In this document: piece by piece, positions 36,801-49,262 of the stretch
Layout: the number at the start of each line of letters is the position of its first letter
Position numbering within the stretch: the first letter of the stretch is position 1
Assembly (NCBI RefSeq): GCF_040802235.1
Contig: NC_133170.1
Span: 7,765,001 to 7,829,000 of the forward strand
DNA length: 64,000 nucleotides
Direction of reading: 5' to 3'
Source: Manis javanica
Taxonomy: Eukaryota > Chordata > Mammalia > Pholidota > Manidae
Made by a program: the position numbers and the translations under genes
The notes under the pieces: generated by a model
Database searches by the model: none
Seen by the model: only the letters and a program-made list of their open reading frames with translations
What the model was told of the DNA's origin: nothing

Positions 36801-37819
36801 GTCAGGGTCCAAACTGTGGCATGTTCAGGAATTTCGCCAAACACATAACCTTTAAAAGAAGAAAACTGCTGAAAATTGACAACTCAGTTATAGTTTTAAC
36901 TATATTATATTTGGTGCTGATGTATTAAGTTCTACTATTTTCTGACTCTCTTTTTGAAGATATCCTTCTGGGATGTGGTCCCTGCCTTTGACATGTGGTC
37001 TCTGATCTTCCTGTCATAAGGTCCTCACACTTTCTTTGATGCAGATGCTACTCTGAGAACCTCGGTGACAGCAATGGCGCCAGCTGCCCCCCGCGTGGGT
37101 TGCAGGCTGCCCCCCACCGGCTCCCTTCCCCTGTGCTGTCCCCATGGTTTCCTCCTAGCCCGGTGAGCACAGTGGGGCCTTTAGCACGACCCGAAACTGG
37201 GTTTTGCTTTTGTCTCAGAGCACCTCCCCTCTGCACTGCTGTTCGCATTGGTGCCTGTGAGCCCCGTCCTTTGGTCGTTAGAGACAGCGAGTGATGAAGA
37301 TTTGCTGATTTATTCCTGCTACTGGAGGGAATGCAGAAGTGCAACCAAAATGACTATGGGCCAGAGGGATTCGCCTTAGAAGAAAAATGTGGAGAACCAG
37401 ATGTGGTGATTTATTGGTTGAATGACCTGAGAAGACTATGGAAACCACTTACAAGCATTTGAGAGTGGTAATGACGGCAAGAGGTGGGGAGGAAGAGCAA
37501 CGAACAGCAGCAGAGGAAGAAGATGGGGGACTCTCCTGCATGTTTGGTGTCGGGCTGTGGAAACGCACCCCGGAAGCGCCGGAGGGCCCGCTGGCTGAGA
37601 GAGCAGACACGGGTGATAAGGGGTTGCCAGCTGGACATTTTTGTATGAAGTCAGCTGTTTTACAAATGTTGGTAAATTAAAAAAGAAAAAGGTATGCAGG
37701 TGAAATGAAACAATTCACAGGCTGAACTTGGCCCTTGGGCAGTCTGTTGGCAGCATTGCTGTTGGTTCTTGGTTTCACCTCTGCGAGCTGCTTTGAGTAA
37801 GTGCATTGCTTCATATTTC
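36801..37819. other. Intron 1 sequence, nothing recognised
   Basis: GC-richer at 37,040-37,280; open frames there have no splice or motif support. Confidence 0.4.
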
Positions 37820-37960
37820 ATTCATTCCCTCATTCAAGTCCGTCCATTGATCCATTTATTGTGTGACAACCATGAATCACGTTAGACACTGGGGATATCG
37901 TCATCATATGGCAGGTGCTTTCTCCTGGAGAACTTGGTATCATTTCTGTCATCTTTCCCT
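37820..37960 (-). repeat. L2 LINE fragment, antisense
   Basis: 'tcattcattccctcattcaa' followed by 'gacactggggatatcgtcat' and 'ggtgctttctcctggagaac' is the antisense L2 3' end pattern. Confidence 0.65.
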
Positions 37961-38179
37961 AGGCTAAGGATCCCCCGCTCCTCAAACCTACCTTTCCAAG
38001 ACATCACCCTAAGACTCCCCTGTACCCTTAGCCTCCTGGGGGTCTCCTGTGAAGGTGCTACAGTAGCACCCTGAAGGATGCTGCCTAGTTTCCCTCCCCT
38101 GTGTGCAGAAGACTATCTCCCTTTTCCCTATTTCTGCACCTGATAGCTTCTCCCATTGCTAGAATTCTTTCACTAACTA

Positions 38180-38330
38180 TTAATTTTCTGTTTAAGTGCC
38201 TCTCCTTCTCCCACTTTGCTATTAACTCTCTGGTAGCAGATGCTATGTCTTTTTGTATCTCTGAGCCTGACATCATGCCTGACATGTGTAGTAGGTGCTC
38301 AATAAATATCTGTTGAGGTGAATTGAAATG
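38180..38330 (+). repeat. L2 LINE 3' end
   Basis: 'ttctcccactttgctattaa', 'atctctgagcctgacatcat', then 'gtaggtgctcaataaatatc': sense L2 tail. Confidence 0.75.
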
Positions 38331-39669
38331 GAGCATAGCTTGACCTAATGCCATCTGTCTGTCTGTTGGTCTGTTTTGATATCCAGGCACAGTAATTCTT
38401 TGAGTTTAAGCTAAATAAGCAGCCCTTGGACAATGCCACAGGTACAGTTTTAATCTGAATTGCAAGTGTTCTGTTCTCTTTTATGTCCAATTGTGGGTCT
38501 TTACTCTTACCCACAGTCTACCTGATTCTGTTAGAATAAACTAACAACTTCAGGCATTTAAACTCTTTGGTTATGTTCAACAGTGTCCCAGGACAGTAAC
38601 AGTCTTTCTCAGATACAGGGCCTTCTGCCAGCTTGATTACCATACACTATAGATTGATTTAAGTCTCTGATAGAAATATTGGGAACACCAGAGATAGTAT
38701 CAGAATCCTGTGACGTACGCTGGAGGTCTCCACCGAAGGAGACATTGATTGTTCTTCACCACTCTTTGTGTTTGCTACAAGTCCATCTTACTCTATCTTG
38801 CTTGCAAGATTCTGGGAGCTTTTATCAATGCCTTTGTTAAAATAAAGATGTTACATGTCTGTTGGGTCCTTTCTCCTATTAAAATGTGAGGTTCATCAGT
38901 TAAACCCCCTTTTTGTGAATCCATGTTGGCTCCCAGAGTCAGATTTTTTTTTCCAGTGCTCACAAATAGGGTAAGTTCTAAATTCTTGTTATCATTTCAT
39001 CTCAACCTCACTTTATAGTTTGGATCGTTCATTCCATCATTTTAGACATTTAGGAACCTCCTAACTTTAGGTCCTTGGTGATTTCTCACAACTTAGATTT
39101 GCCAGTGTCAGGTACCCCGTGAGGGGCTTTCACCCCCCTCCCTTATTGCTGAAGTCATTTCCCATTTAGTAGTGAATTTTTATATTGTGGTTTCTAATAG
39201 AATTCCCTTAAAACACCAGCCACTCTGTTCTAACCAATTTCCAGAAGTAATCACCTACATGGGCAGTGTCTGCATTTCCAGGTAGGATACATGTGGACTT
39301 CAGATTTCGTATCTCTTGCAAGGGGACAGTATCTCAATAAAAGTGGTAGTAGAGTAATAACACCATCTTTAATGATGCTTTTTAGTTTTCAAATAGTTGA
39401 ATAACAAATACTTTGGAAAAAATAAGTCTTCTGTCCTCTTTTTTAAGAACAGTGGTATCATTTGTAATACAAAGTTATAATCTGAAGTGTAATGTCTGTG
39501 GGAATAGTCCAATACATCAGGACAATTACCTGTTGCAAGCTCTCTATTGCCATTTTTATAATTACAACAGTGAGATGCATCCTTGTATATTGAAAAGAAA
39601 AGTTTCGTTTCTTCCTCTCCTGACACAATACTTCTGACACCAGATGTGTAGGTTTTTAACACACTGACC
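38331..39669. other. Intron 1 sequence, nothing recognised
   Basis: AT-rich with no supported feature. Confidence 0.4.
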
Positions 39670-40500
39670 AATTCTCAGAGTCCTACACTAGCTGGGTGTC
39701 TTACAGCTCAATCTAATTCTGACACTGTCTTTCTGGAGTTAATATATCAGATCCCTAAGACTGTCTGTGCTTCACCTACCTGTTCCCCATAGAGGGTCCC
39801 TGCATGACCCACACTCCTGTCCACGTTGGTGCAAATGAGGGGTTTTCTCTCCTCCCTTCTCAGGTTCAGGTGTTTGCTACAATAGCTCACAGAATGCAGA
39901 GAAACACTTACATTTACTGCTTGATTCTATAGTGAGGGGTATGATGAAGGATACAGAAGAACAGCCAGATGAAGGGATGCATAAAGTGAGGTCTCAAAGG
40001 TCCTGAGCTCTTTGAACCCCATAGCTGAGGGGTTTTTATGGAGGCTTCATCAAGTAGGCGCGATGCGTTAACTCATCTTCAGCCCCTCTTTCCTCCCTGG
40101 AGGATGGGGGTAAGGCTGAAATTGCCAAGTTCCGCATCGTGGCTTGGTCTTTCTGGTGCCCTGCCCCCCGCCCAGAAGATTATCCAGAAGCCCACCAAGG
40201 GTCACCTCATTAGAATACAAGGCCTCATTCACCGAGGGAATTCCGAGGGATTTAGGAGCTGTGTCAGGAACAGGGCTAAAGACCAGTTATTCCAACGGAA
40301 GATGCTCCTGGTGCCCTTGTCATGTAAGAAGTGACAAGGGACTAGGAGCTTTGTGCCAGGAACTAGGGGCAGAGACCAACCATCGGAACAAAAGAGGTTC
40401 CTGCTGGTCTTTATCACTTAGGAACTTGCAAAGGTTTTGGGATCTCTGACCAGGAGTCAGGACAGAGACCCAAATAGGTATTTCTTATTACATCACAGTA
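39670..40500 (-). mobile_element. Solo LTR-like retroviral remnant, antisense, about 830 bp
   Basis: Antisense LTR with a good run of type-specific segments: 'agctgggtgtcttacagctc', 'caatagctcacagaatgcag', 'tacagaagaacagccagatg', 'ggtttttatggaggcttcat', 'cagcccctctttcctccctg', 'cacctcattagaatacaagg' and 'ttcttattacatcacagtat'. It is the longest of the three LTRs of this type in the window. The subfamily is not assigned. No retroviral coding sequence adjoins it. Confidence 0.7.
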
Positions 40501-42290
40501 TCACATACATGTTTACGTATCTTTGAAACCTTCTCCAGTTATTTTCTCGTGGAAATTTCCTAGAAATGGAATTTTTGGTCAAAGGTATGTGCTTTTTAAA
40601 GCATATGATGCATATTGATAACCTGAGACCTTGCGAGTTGGCCACCTACCAGCTGAATGTGAGTGGTTGCTTTTCTCCATCATGGGTCTGAATGCATTTC
40701 AGCTGAATAGATTAGTTGGTCTGGAAAACTCAGAATAATGAAGTCTGAAATCACCTCGGGATGGGACGGCGCTCAGGGACAGTCGCCAGGTTCTCCAGGG
40801 ACAGGGGCTTGGTCCTGCCCTTCCCCCAGCAGCACTGTCCTGAGCTGGCTCTCACCACGTGGTCCTCTTATATGCGAACGGGGTGCTCGTCCTTCAGCCG
40901 GACAGGCCAGTCCCCTAGGTCACTGCCTGTGCCTCCTTCCCTCCGGATGGGCAGTTTCACACCAGGCTCCCGCCTTAAGGGCTCCAGGGTGGGTGTGGGC
41001 GAGTACGTGGCTCCGCTGACACACAGCTGGCTTGAATGTGGCACTGGAACCCTGATGTTGGACGCTGCACAGCAATTCATTTTTCTAGGCTGATTTAGGA
41101 CCATGATCCCTTCTGTGGGAATTGAAACAGAGTGAGTTAGTAACTATGACATTTAGATTCATGTGTCCAAATAAAGCTTGAGACGTTTAAAATTCTGTAG
41201 GTGAAAGCTGTGTATGAATCAAGCCAAATATTTAGAAAATGCATATGCTGTCGCCGAAGTTGCCTTTTACACTCTCAATTGTTTTGGCAAAGAGGAGGCA
41301 TTTCTATAACAAGCAGATCAAAGGCGTGAGAATGAAGACATGGGATTAATGTTTTGGTAAAATGGGCCGGGGCACAGACCACGACGGGCAGTACCACTTC
41401 GGGTGTAAATGCTGCCCGAAAGAACCATACCTACAGCAACTATTTTTTCTGTAATCCCACAGATTCCACTGGGAACATTATGTCCTGTTAGAAAATTTAG
41501 GACAAAATTTAGGGCAAACTTCAGAAGTATCTCTGTTCTGAATTTCTGTCTCAGGAAAGTATTTTAAGAGATGTTCAGCAATACATTTTCTTTCTCTCTG
41601 TGGCTCTTTTTAGTTTCTTGCTCATAATCTTAGAATTCGGATTTTGAGAGCCATAGGAGTTTATGTTAGAAAACATATAAATACAGATCCTGAAATGTTA
41701 TGCTTCTGTTTGTCCTTGTAACTTCAGCTGCAGCTGTCATAGCACGTAGGTGCCCTGAGGATCCCTGTGAGGTGGTAATTAACCATGATTCCGGGGCCGA
41801 GTCTGGAAGTTAGGTTCCTGGTGGCACCGCGGGTATGAGCACACGTTCACGCCTGGTTTGTCCAAACTGTGACTATAACCCAGGCTCGTGGTTTCTTCCC
41901 CATCTCCAGTGGCTGTGGCTGTGACCTGCAGCACCGTGGACTTGCCCTTGAGCACAGCTGCTCGGGAAGATCTAGCAGAGAAAGCCAAGAGTATGTGGGG
42001 TGTTCAGCCACGAAGAGAGGGAGAAACACATTCAGCACCTGTTTGCCTGCCTTCTCAGACCACAGCCCTTTCTGAAATAATATTGTGTTGCATTTGCAGT
42101 GATTTCTGCAGATAGGAAAATTCTGAGACAGGAGAAAATACATAGAGAGTAACCCAGTGTTGGCAGTCATTTAAAAATAATCAGTTGAAGAACTTATCTT
42201 CTAAACCAGTAGGCTACTTCTGTTTCCCTTGTGCTTACGTTCTGTTCATAGCTAATTCAGCTTTTGTTCTTATCTTTTTTTGTTTTACAG
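40501..42290. other. End of intron 1, nothing recognised
   Basis: Mixed composition. A C/T-rich patch at 40,740-41,080 contains open frames on both strands without support. The last bases form the exon 2 polypyrimidine tract and acceptor. Confidence 0.5.
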
Positions 42291-42468
42291 ACTAAACGTC
42301 TTTCTGACTGGCATGAACCCATTCTACTTTCATGCAGTAAATGTGATTTTACACTGCCTCGTGACTCTCGTGTTGATGTACACCTGCGACAGAGCTGTCT
42401 TCAGGAGTCGCGGACTTGCTTTCGTGACAGCTTTGGTTTTCGCCGTGCATCCTGTTCACACCGAGGCA
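42291..42468 (+). CDS. TMTC1: TMTC1 coding exon 2 (residues 101-160)
   Basis: 178-bp exon. The acceptor is 'tttttttgttttacag' and the donor GCA|gtgagt. One base completes Lys101 and the exon ends in phase 0 at Ala160. The product runs KLNVFLTGMNPFYFHAVNVI (101-120) into a membrane segment at about 114-132 and a second one starting at 142. The conserved FAVHPVHTEA block (151-160) forms the first half of a motif shared by TMTC proteins, HP-HTEAVAGIVGRAD, completed by exon 3. No disabling change is visible. Confidence 0.95.
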
Positions 42469-43639
42469 GTGAGTATAGTTGGAACTCAATGAAATAATGA
42501 ACCTATAAAAAAAAAAAAAAGACTGATCATGTTTCCCTCTTTTCAACCCCATGTGAATTCAAAGCTCTGCTGAAGTGTTTGTCTTTGTATATAAATCATT
42601 CTGCTTGACAACTTTTCTTTCTGAATGTTCACATGGCCTTTATTGCACCTCCAGGAATTAACTGTCTTCCAAATAACTCCTGTTAGTATTGCAGGTAGTA
42701 ATAAATGGCCACAGTTCTTTATTTGCCGAAAATTTAAGTTCTAATGTGTTTCAAACAGCAAGGAGCATTTTGAGATACTAACCATGCTGAGTCGTCATTC
42801 CTGCTCTGCATTGATATTTCCCCTTTTCTCACGCTGCTTTATATTTCTAATACTTACGATGCAGAACGGTAAGGGCTGCGGGGAGACTAAAAAGTTAGAC
42901 TGAAATTCTTCAAGCTAGAAAGCAGACTTGGGAGACTTTCGAAATAGTTTCCCAAGTTGTTTAGAATGAAGTGTCACTGTTTGGTGGGTGATGAGACATT
43001 TATTTGGAAAGTATAGATAGTTTAGTGCCCTGGTCTTCCTTAAAATATTGGCTGAACATTTATTGACTTAATGAAACGATCTTGCGCTGAGATGGCGGTG
43101 TTAAGTCACCTTGTCACACATCTCAGTGACCACAGTTGGCTTATGTCCTGCGTGTTGCTTGGGGTAGATGAAGACTTTGCAAGGAGTACACGGGCACCAC
43201 AGCTCGAAGGGAATCCCTGCCAAGGTCTCCACTTGCATCTGGACGCTTGCCTACAGTTGTCTGCCCACCAACACGCCTGGGGTCAGGGGGTGAAATTGAT
43301 TCTCCTCTCCCTCCTCCTCTGTCGGTTCCCCTTCTCTCATTAAAAAAAACCCTCTGAGGCACCTTACCCAAGATATTTCGCTGTCAGCAAAGCCTCCTTT
43401 AATTAAGGCATCATAAGCCCAAAGTAGGGCTTCATGTCGTTCTCTGTCCTGTACGTGTTTCTGTGAGGAGCACACCATGGCGCTCTGCTCATTGCCAAGG
43501 GATGCGTGGGTGGACGGCAGGGTTCCACAGTTTGTTCACGAGCTCCTAGAAAGCCAAAGAGCATAAATACATACACAACAAAGCAATACGTTGTTATAAA
43601 ACAAGACTCCCAGTGGATGGAAAATTCTTTCGTGTTTAA

Positions 43640-43770
43640 GCAGACAGGAAGAAATTCCTTTATTTACTCAATCTTTCAACAAATATTTGAGTGACTATGA
43701 GTGCGCCATTTGGTGTGAGGGCGCAGCGGTGAATAAGGTAGACCTGGGCCTCTCTTCATGGAAGGCCTCA
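43640..43770 (-). repeat. L2 LINE fragment, antisense
   Basis: 'tcaatctttcaacaaatatt', a 'gtgagggcgcagcggtgaat' segment and 'ctcttcatggaaggcctcat' follow the antisense L2 3' end. Confidence 0.65.
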
Positions 43771-44399
43771 TGGTTCTTGGAAGGGTTTCCTGACAGTACA
43801 TTTCTTGGGTATGTTTTTCTTAATCCTGAGTCATGAGAAAAATCAGTAGAGAACTTGGAGAAAATTGGGAAATCATTGTAAATTCTGTGAGAATTCACAC
43901 TTAATTATCATGGAGACATGACCGGTTGGAAGGAATGTCCTTACGTCAAGTCAAAACCAAGAGCAGGAAATAGTGACATGTGGAGCTGAAGGGTTAAGGT
44001 TAGCGTTTCTGGACCTGAGACGTGAGTACATGGGAGAGAATTGGTTGTGACCCGGTCAGTCCGCCTGGCTGTCAGCTGGTGCTGTGTGTCGTGTGGTGCT
44101 GGCTCTGCCTGACACTAATGGAGCTCACTCTTGCACGTAAAATAATTGATGACTTCATACATATAGTATACTTTATATACACCTTATGAGTCACATATTT
44201 GTGAAAAGATACCTTTCCCAGGTTACAGCTATCCTCTTCGTGATGGAAACCTGCAGCTTAGGCAGAGATATGTGCTATCTGTCTGCGTGTGTTTTTGACC
44301 AGGTCCCTCTGTACTTCACAGCACCCTGTGGGTCAGCCTACGTTGCCATAGAATCAAGCCCAAGGAGCTCCAAATAAACATCCCATCTTTGCTCCCCAC

Positions 44400-44830
44400 T
44401 GCCCACTCCTGCCCCCTTTTTACTTACTCTGTGCTCCTACCACTTCATGCTTTCCTTTCCAGAGCACGCCTCCTACGTTTCCAGGCCTCTCTTTCCTCCG
44501 CCTGGAATGCTTCCATGTTCCCTGTCTGGCCCAGGACTCACATTCCCCTGTCCTGAGCTGCCTAGAGTCCCCTGGGCCTGTCTTTTAAGTTTCAGTGTGT
44601 AAGGCTAGTCTTTCTGTGAAGCCTTTCCAGAGCATACAGTCAAATATTAATCCCCTCACTTTTCTCATGGCAGTGGTTTCTCCTCTTAAATATGCAGTTT
44701 CCTTATATCATGTTAACACCTTCTTTTGGTTCCCCACCAGCTGTTAACGTTCCTTGAGGCAGGCTGTTCCCTCCTGCTGGCAGCATACCCGGCAAAGAGG
44801 AGGCACTTAGAAAGTGTTTGTTGACTGGAA
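44400..44830 (+). repeat. L2 LINE, sense, about 430 bp
   Basis: L2 3' region with 'cgcctggaatgcttccatgt', 'tctgtgaagcctttccagag' and the tail 'gttccttgaggcaggctgtt' and 'gaggcacttagaaagtgttt'. Confidence 0.75.
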
Positions 44831-46214
44831 TATAAATCGTGTAAACTCTGAACATGAGAATATTGACTAACTGAATCCCAGTGAATGGCTGGTCTAGACA
44901 TCATAGTAGTGGATGACAAGCACCTTGTTTTTAAGACACCTGTTTCCCCTGTCCCGGAGTCCCCAGCTCCACGGGGTGTAGAGTAGGTGCTCAGTGAATG
45001 CTTGGTGGTTTGCAACTGGCAGCAGAGTCTATCAATATTAGCACCACCATGTCAGCACTCGCTCTGAGCGTCTGCTCCAGGGGACACCACCTTCTTTGTA
45101 ACTGAGCAGCTGTTCCCAGCAGCACCCCATGGCTGCAGATCGAGGAGTAGTAGCTTCAGGCGTGTGTAACACATGCGTTATGCCTACACAGCTTGTGATT
45201 GCCTCATTCCAACTTGCTATGCCCCGAATCAACTTGCAAATCTTGCTGTTGTCCAAGTAGGCCACATCAGTTGTGCTGTGATGAATGTCCCTCTGGGCCC
45301 AGACACCTGGCCTCGTCCCAGGACTTTGGAGCCAGCGAGCTGGGCACTCTGTTTAACCTTCTGGAGGCCTTGCTGGTGATGGCATAGACAGCTCCATGCT
45401 CACAGAGGCAGTGGCATAGATGGAGCAGACCTGGCTTCCCAAGTGAGCCGTGTGCAGTTGTTGGGGTCTGAGTGCGGCTTTGGCACCAAGGTGACAGCAC
45501 AGCGTCACTACCCGTCTCCTCTGAGTCAACAGTGTTCCTGATTTGACACTCAAGTTCCTCACGAGTTAAGGGACCAAGGAACGGTGTGGTCTGAGCAGCC
45601 ACACTGGGTCATGGCTTTCAGTTCTTCACTGCCCGTGAACATCTGTGGCGGTGTTCACGTTTCTCTTGGTGTAGATTAAACTAGAATTTTTCTCAATATG
45701 TGACCTGCTGTCAGTCCACAGCCGAGTATATAGCGGAATTTTTATTTAGATTTTTAACTAATAGATCTGTTAGATGATCAAATAAGTTATAGTTAAATAT
45801 CAAGTTTGTGCAAACTGTAAAGTAAAGAGATGGTTTCCATAAGCCACGTGGGAATACCTGTGTCAGGGCCGAGAGTGCTGCCTGCTTCGTGTGCAGGAAA
45901 AAGGAAGAAAGTGGGAACCAGCGTGGGGAGGGCACTTGACTGAAGCCACCTCACTGACTGTCACAGCAGTACAAGGGAGCGGGCGTCAGACCTTACAGAA
46001 GACAAAACCGAATCTCAGAAACCACGGGTAACAAAATTGAGCCCCAGAGAGTAAGAGAAGGGGTTATATTCCAGCCACGTGCACGCATCATTACGTCTCC
46101 TTTCTGACTGCAGAGTGTGCTCACTACAAGAGGATATTTATAGGAATATTTCCCAGAAAACCATTTTCCTTTATATACTGTCTGATTCTCTGACACCCCG
46201 TGCACACATGCCAG

Positions 46215-46350
46215 TCCTTTGTGATTCGGTGATGCTGTTTCTATGCCTGAAATGTCAGCCCTGTTCCTTCCCCTCGTGAACTTTCCCTCTTCTTTAAGAT
46301 CCAGCTCATATGTGACCTCTTTTACGAAGCATTCTTTGGTCCATACCCCC
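46215..46350 (+). repeat. L2 LINE fragment, sense
   Basis: 'ctatgcctgaaatgtcagcc', 'aagatccagctcatatgtga' and 'tacgaagcattctttggtcc' are a diverged L2 stretch. Confidence 0.65.
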
Positions 46351-46399
46351 ACCTTTTTTTCTTTATACTTGTGTTTCTTGGATTTCAAAAAATTAAGAG

Positions 46400-46800
46400 A
46401 AATTCACACACATTTTAAGTAGTAAAGTAATGCAAAGATTTATAAATAGCTGTCTGTCCCTCACCCCCTTCCATTTTAGTCCCTTTTGAAGTTCACACGT
46501 TTAAAAAAAAATAACTTCACATTTAAGAAATAAAGCAACCATGTACCCTTTATCCAGATTCACTAACTTTTACCTTTTTACTACATTTGTTTCATTCTCC
46601 TGCTTCTTTTTCTCTCTAAATACATAAAAACATTACTTGTTCTCTGAAGCATTTGAGAATAGGTTGCATAATTCATGCCCCTTTAAATGTTAATAATTTA
46701 GTTGTATATTTCCTGAAACCAAGACCATTAGTCATAGTTTCTCTTTAGTCTCTTTAAATTTGGAACAGTTACCATTGTCCTTCTATAATATAACTTATAG
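46400..46800 (-). mobile_element. Ancient L1 3' UTR fragment, antisense
   Basis: 'aaagcaaccatgtacccttt', 'tccagattcactaactttta' and 'tgtatatttcctgaaaccaa' are the order seen in antisense 3' UTRs of old L1s. Confidence 0.6.
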
Positions 46801-47240
46801 CTTTAAATATAATCTAAAAATTATATCAGGATGTGTATAATACAAAATGTTATTAATATAATGTAATCACTAATGTTATAAACATGCTGTTATGTAACAA
46901 ATATATAAATATATTACATAATTTATAACACATGATTTACATGTATAATACATCTAAATTTCATAAAATATAAGCATAATATAAATATATGTAAACACAA
47001 TATAGCAAAATGTAAAAACATAAAATATAACAAAAATATATATACATATATGCATATATAGTATATTACATAAGTATGCTATACCTGTAGTATATAATAA
47101 TACATGCAATATTATAGATTATAATGTGTTGTAATATAACTACTGAACCATAGTCTAATATAAATTAGAATATGTTAAAGCAAAAAACTTTAGTGTCATA
47201 AATAATACAGAATTATTATATTTTATACTTTATATAAAAC
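46780..47240. repeat. AT-rich low-complexity block
   Basis: About 460 bp made almost entirely of A and T with many ATATA and TATAA words and short self-complementary stretches (for example 'aaatatatatacatatatgc'). There is no clear unit length. Non-coding. Confidence 0.85.
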
Positions 47241-48123
47241 ATGTTTGTATATTCTAATAGAATGTTCCTCATGCTGGGTTTGTCTGGTGTCCCCTCAGGA
47301 TTATATTTAGGCTGTGTATCCATGGCTGGAATACTGCACAAATAATATCGTGTCCTTCTCAGGGTATCACATACAGAGGCACGTCCCATCCTCTTACCCT
47401 TTATTGGTGATGTGACGTTTGATTGCCCAGTCAAGGTGTAATACAACGTGATGCATTTTCTCCATAGTGTAATTATTCTTCTTTTTTTTCAGCTCATAAG
47501 TAATTGGGAAGGAAATGTTTTGAAGCCCTGAAAATACTCCACCTCATCAAACTTTCACACCCTAAATTTAGCATCCATTGATATTTTGTGATGTTTCTTG
47601 CTCCATCCTATGTTTATTCTTCTGGAAGGAAAGGGCTGTATGCCAACTGCACCACTCCCTCCACATTGATTAATTAATTGGCTTTTTAATGTAAGGAAGA
47701 GCTCTGTTCTTTCCCATTCACTTGCTGTATGCATGCACGTACTGTCATGTGTACTCATCCATCCATCCATGTATATATATATACCATCAGCATGCACTTA
47801 ATGTTTATTTTTTCAATGTTTTTTAATTAATCACTGTCCTTATTCACTTTGACATTTAAATTGTCTCACATTTGCTCAGCGGGGGCCCCTTGTCACCAGC
47901 CTCAGTGTCTTTTTGATATGTGCCTGTCATTTTCTGAGCACTTTCGTACTTACTAACATGAGAGGGTGAGCCAGCGCCTCTCCTGTCCTCTCAGCCTCAG
48001 CCTCAGCCTGCACTGAGCCGCTGTCCACGGAGCCCAGGTCCTCTTCAGTGGAGGAGGCTTGTGGTAGGATGGCCATTTGCTACTGGGATATGTTGCTTTC
48101 AGGCCCTTTCAGTGACAAAACTA

Positions 48124-48126
<3 letters not shown>

Positions 48127-48163
<37 letters not shown>

Positions 48164-48243
48164 TCACTCACTCACACACACACACACACACACTCACTCA
48201 CTCACTCACTCACTCACTCACTCACTCACTCACTCACTCACTC
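48127..48243. repeat. Compound (CA)n/(CACT)n microsatellite
   Basis: A CA run gives way to CACT units, returns to CA and then ends in a long pure CACT array (about 48191-48243). Likely length-polymorphic. Open frames across it are artefacts. Confidence 0.97.
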
Positions 48244-48339
48244 TCTACATTCGCCTATAGCAGTCATGAGTTCCTGCTCACTCCCATTCTCACCAGAATT
48301 GATTCTTCAACTTACATTTCCTCTGCTCCATTTGCATTC

Positions 48340-48420
48340 CTGTGCCCAAAGAGCTCAGTGTCTGGCACTCAGTCATGTCTCAAAAACTATTTGTGAATAA
48401 ACCAATGAATGAATGAACTT
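48340..48420 (+). repeat. L2 LINE 3' tail
   Basis: 'ctcagtgtctggcactcagt' followed by 'aataaaccaatgaatgaatg' is the terminal L2 segment. Confidence 0.65.
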
Positions 48421-48662
48421 TCAGTTGATGAATTGACTGTCTGTGGAAGAAAGATTAAAAATGAAGCATGAAAATCTGGCCCCTTTCCCTCCTGTTATTA
48501 ACTTCTCATTAAATATGTATGGTGGCCAGAGGTGGTCAGTCATATCTCAGACTTTGAAGAATAGTGTGTTTTATACCTTTCATTCATCTAAAAATGAATC
48601 AACTTCTGTAATGGTGTTCTGAAAGAAATTTGCTGAGGTATTTATTTTTTCAAACTTCCCAG

Positions 48663-48736
48663 GTGGCTGGAATTGTTGGCAGAGCTGATGTGTTAGCGTG
48701 CCTGCTCTTTCTGTTGGCCTTTCTCTCCTACAACAG
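48663..48736 (+). CDS. TMTC1: TMTC1 coding exon 3 (residues 161-184 and part of 185)
   Basis: 74-bp exon between acceptor 'caaacttcccag' and donor AACAG|gtacgt. It encodes VAGIVGRADVLACLLFLLAF (161-180) then LSYNR. VAGIVGRAD completes the TMTC motif begun in exon 2, and the following hydrophobic stretch is a membrane segment. It leaves in phase 2, so skipping it would shift the frame. A TG-rich repeat begins about 50 bp downstream. Confidence 0.95.
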
Positions 48737-48789
48737 GTACGTATAGCGAAGAAAGGCCTCTGCGATTCCAGTCATGCTGTTCCCCAGGG

Positions 48790-49262
48790 ATGTGTGTGTG
48801 TGTGTGTGTGTGTGTAAACTGCTCTGTGTGTGTGTGTAGACTGTGTATGCTCTGTGTGTGTGTGTGTGTGTGTAGACTGTATGCTCTGTGTGTGTAGACT
48901 GTTGTATGTGTGTGTGTAGACTGTTGTGTGTGTGTAGACTGTATGTTCTGTATGTGTATGTAGACTGTTGTATGTATGTGTGTGTGTAGACTGTGTATGC
49001 TCTGTATGTTTGAGTGTAGAGTGTATGCTCTGTGTGTGTAGACTGTATGTTCTGTATGTGTGTGTGTAGACTGTTGTATGTGTGTGTGTGTAGACTGTGT
49101 ATGCTCTGTATGTTTGAGTGTAGAGTGTATGCTCTGTGTGTATGTAGACTGTGTATGTTCTGTGTGTAAACTGCTCTGTGTGTGTGTGTAGACTGTGTTG
49201 TATGTATGTGTGAGTGTAGACTGTATGCTCTGTATGTGTGTGTGTAGACTGTATGCTCTGTG

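Larger units (their letters stand above)
26736..42290 (+). other. TMTC1: TMTC1 intron 1
   Basis: A 15,555-bp intron with donor gtgagt and acceptor 'tttttttgttttacag'. It contains the end of the CpG island, old antisense L1s (28950-32600), L2 and MIR relics, two LTRs, a 126-bp young L1 stub and a 53-bp tandem duplication. I found no additional TMTC1 exon in it. Between 27,220 and 28,950 I see no nameable feature. Confidence 0.9.
42469..48662 (+). other. TMTC1: TMTC1 intron 2
   Basis: 6,194-bp intron with donor gtgagt and acceptor 'caaacttcccag'. Besides the L2s, old L1, AT-rich block and CA/CACT satellite listed separately, 42,469-43,640, 44,830-46,220 and 47,240-48,120 show nothing I can name. 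An A14 run lies near 42,508-42,521. Confidence 0.9.

Noticed and set aside
42469..42497. Read-through of TMTC1 exon 2 into intron 2
   Set aside because: The GCA|gtgagt donor is strong, and exon 3 restores the conserved HTEAVAGIVGRAD motif in phase, so the read-through frame is not the product.
48048..48396. Plus-strand frames with Thr-His and Leu-Thr-His repeats
   Set aside because: They only translate the CA/CACT microsatellite.
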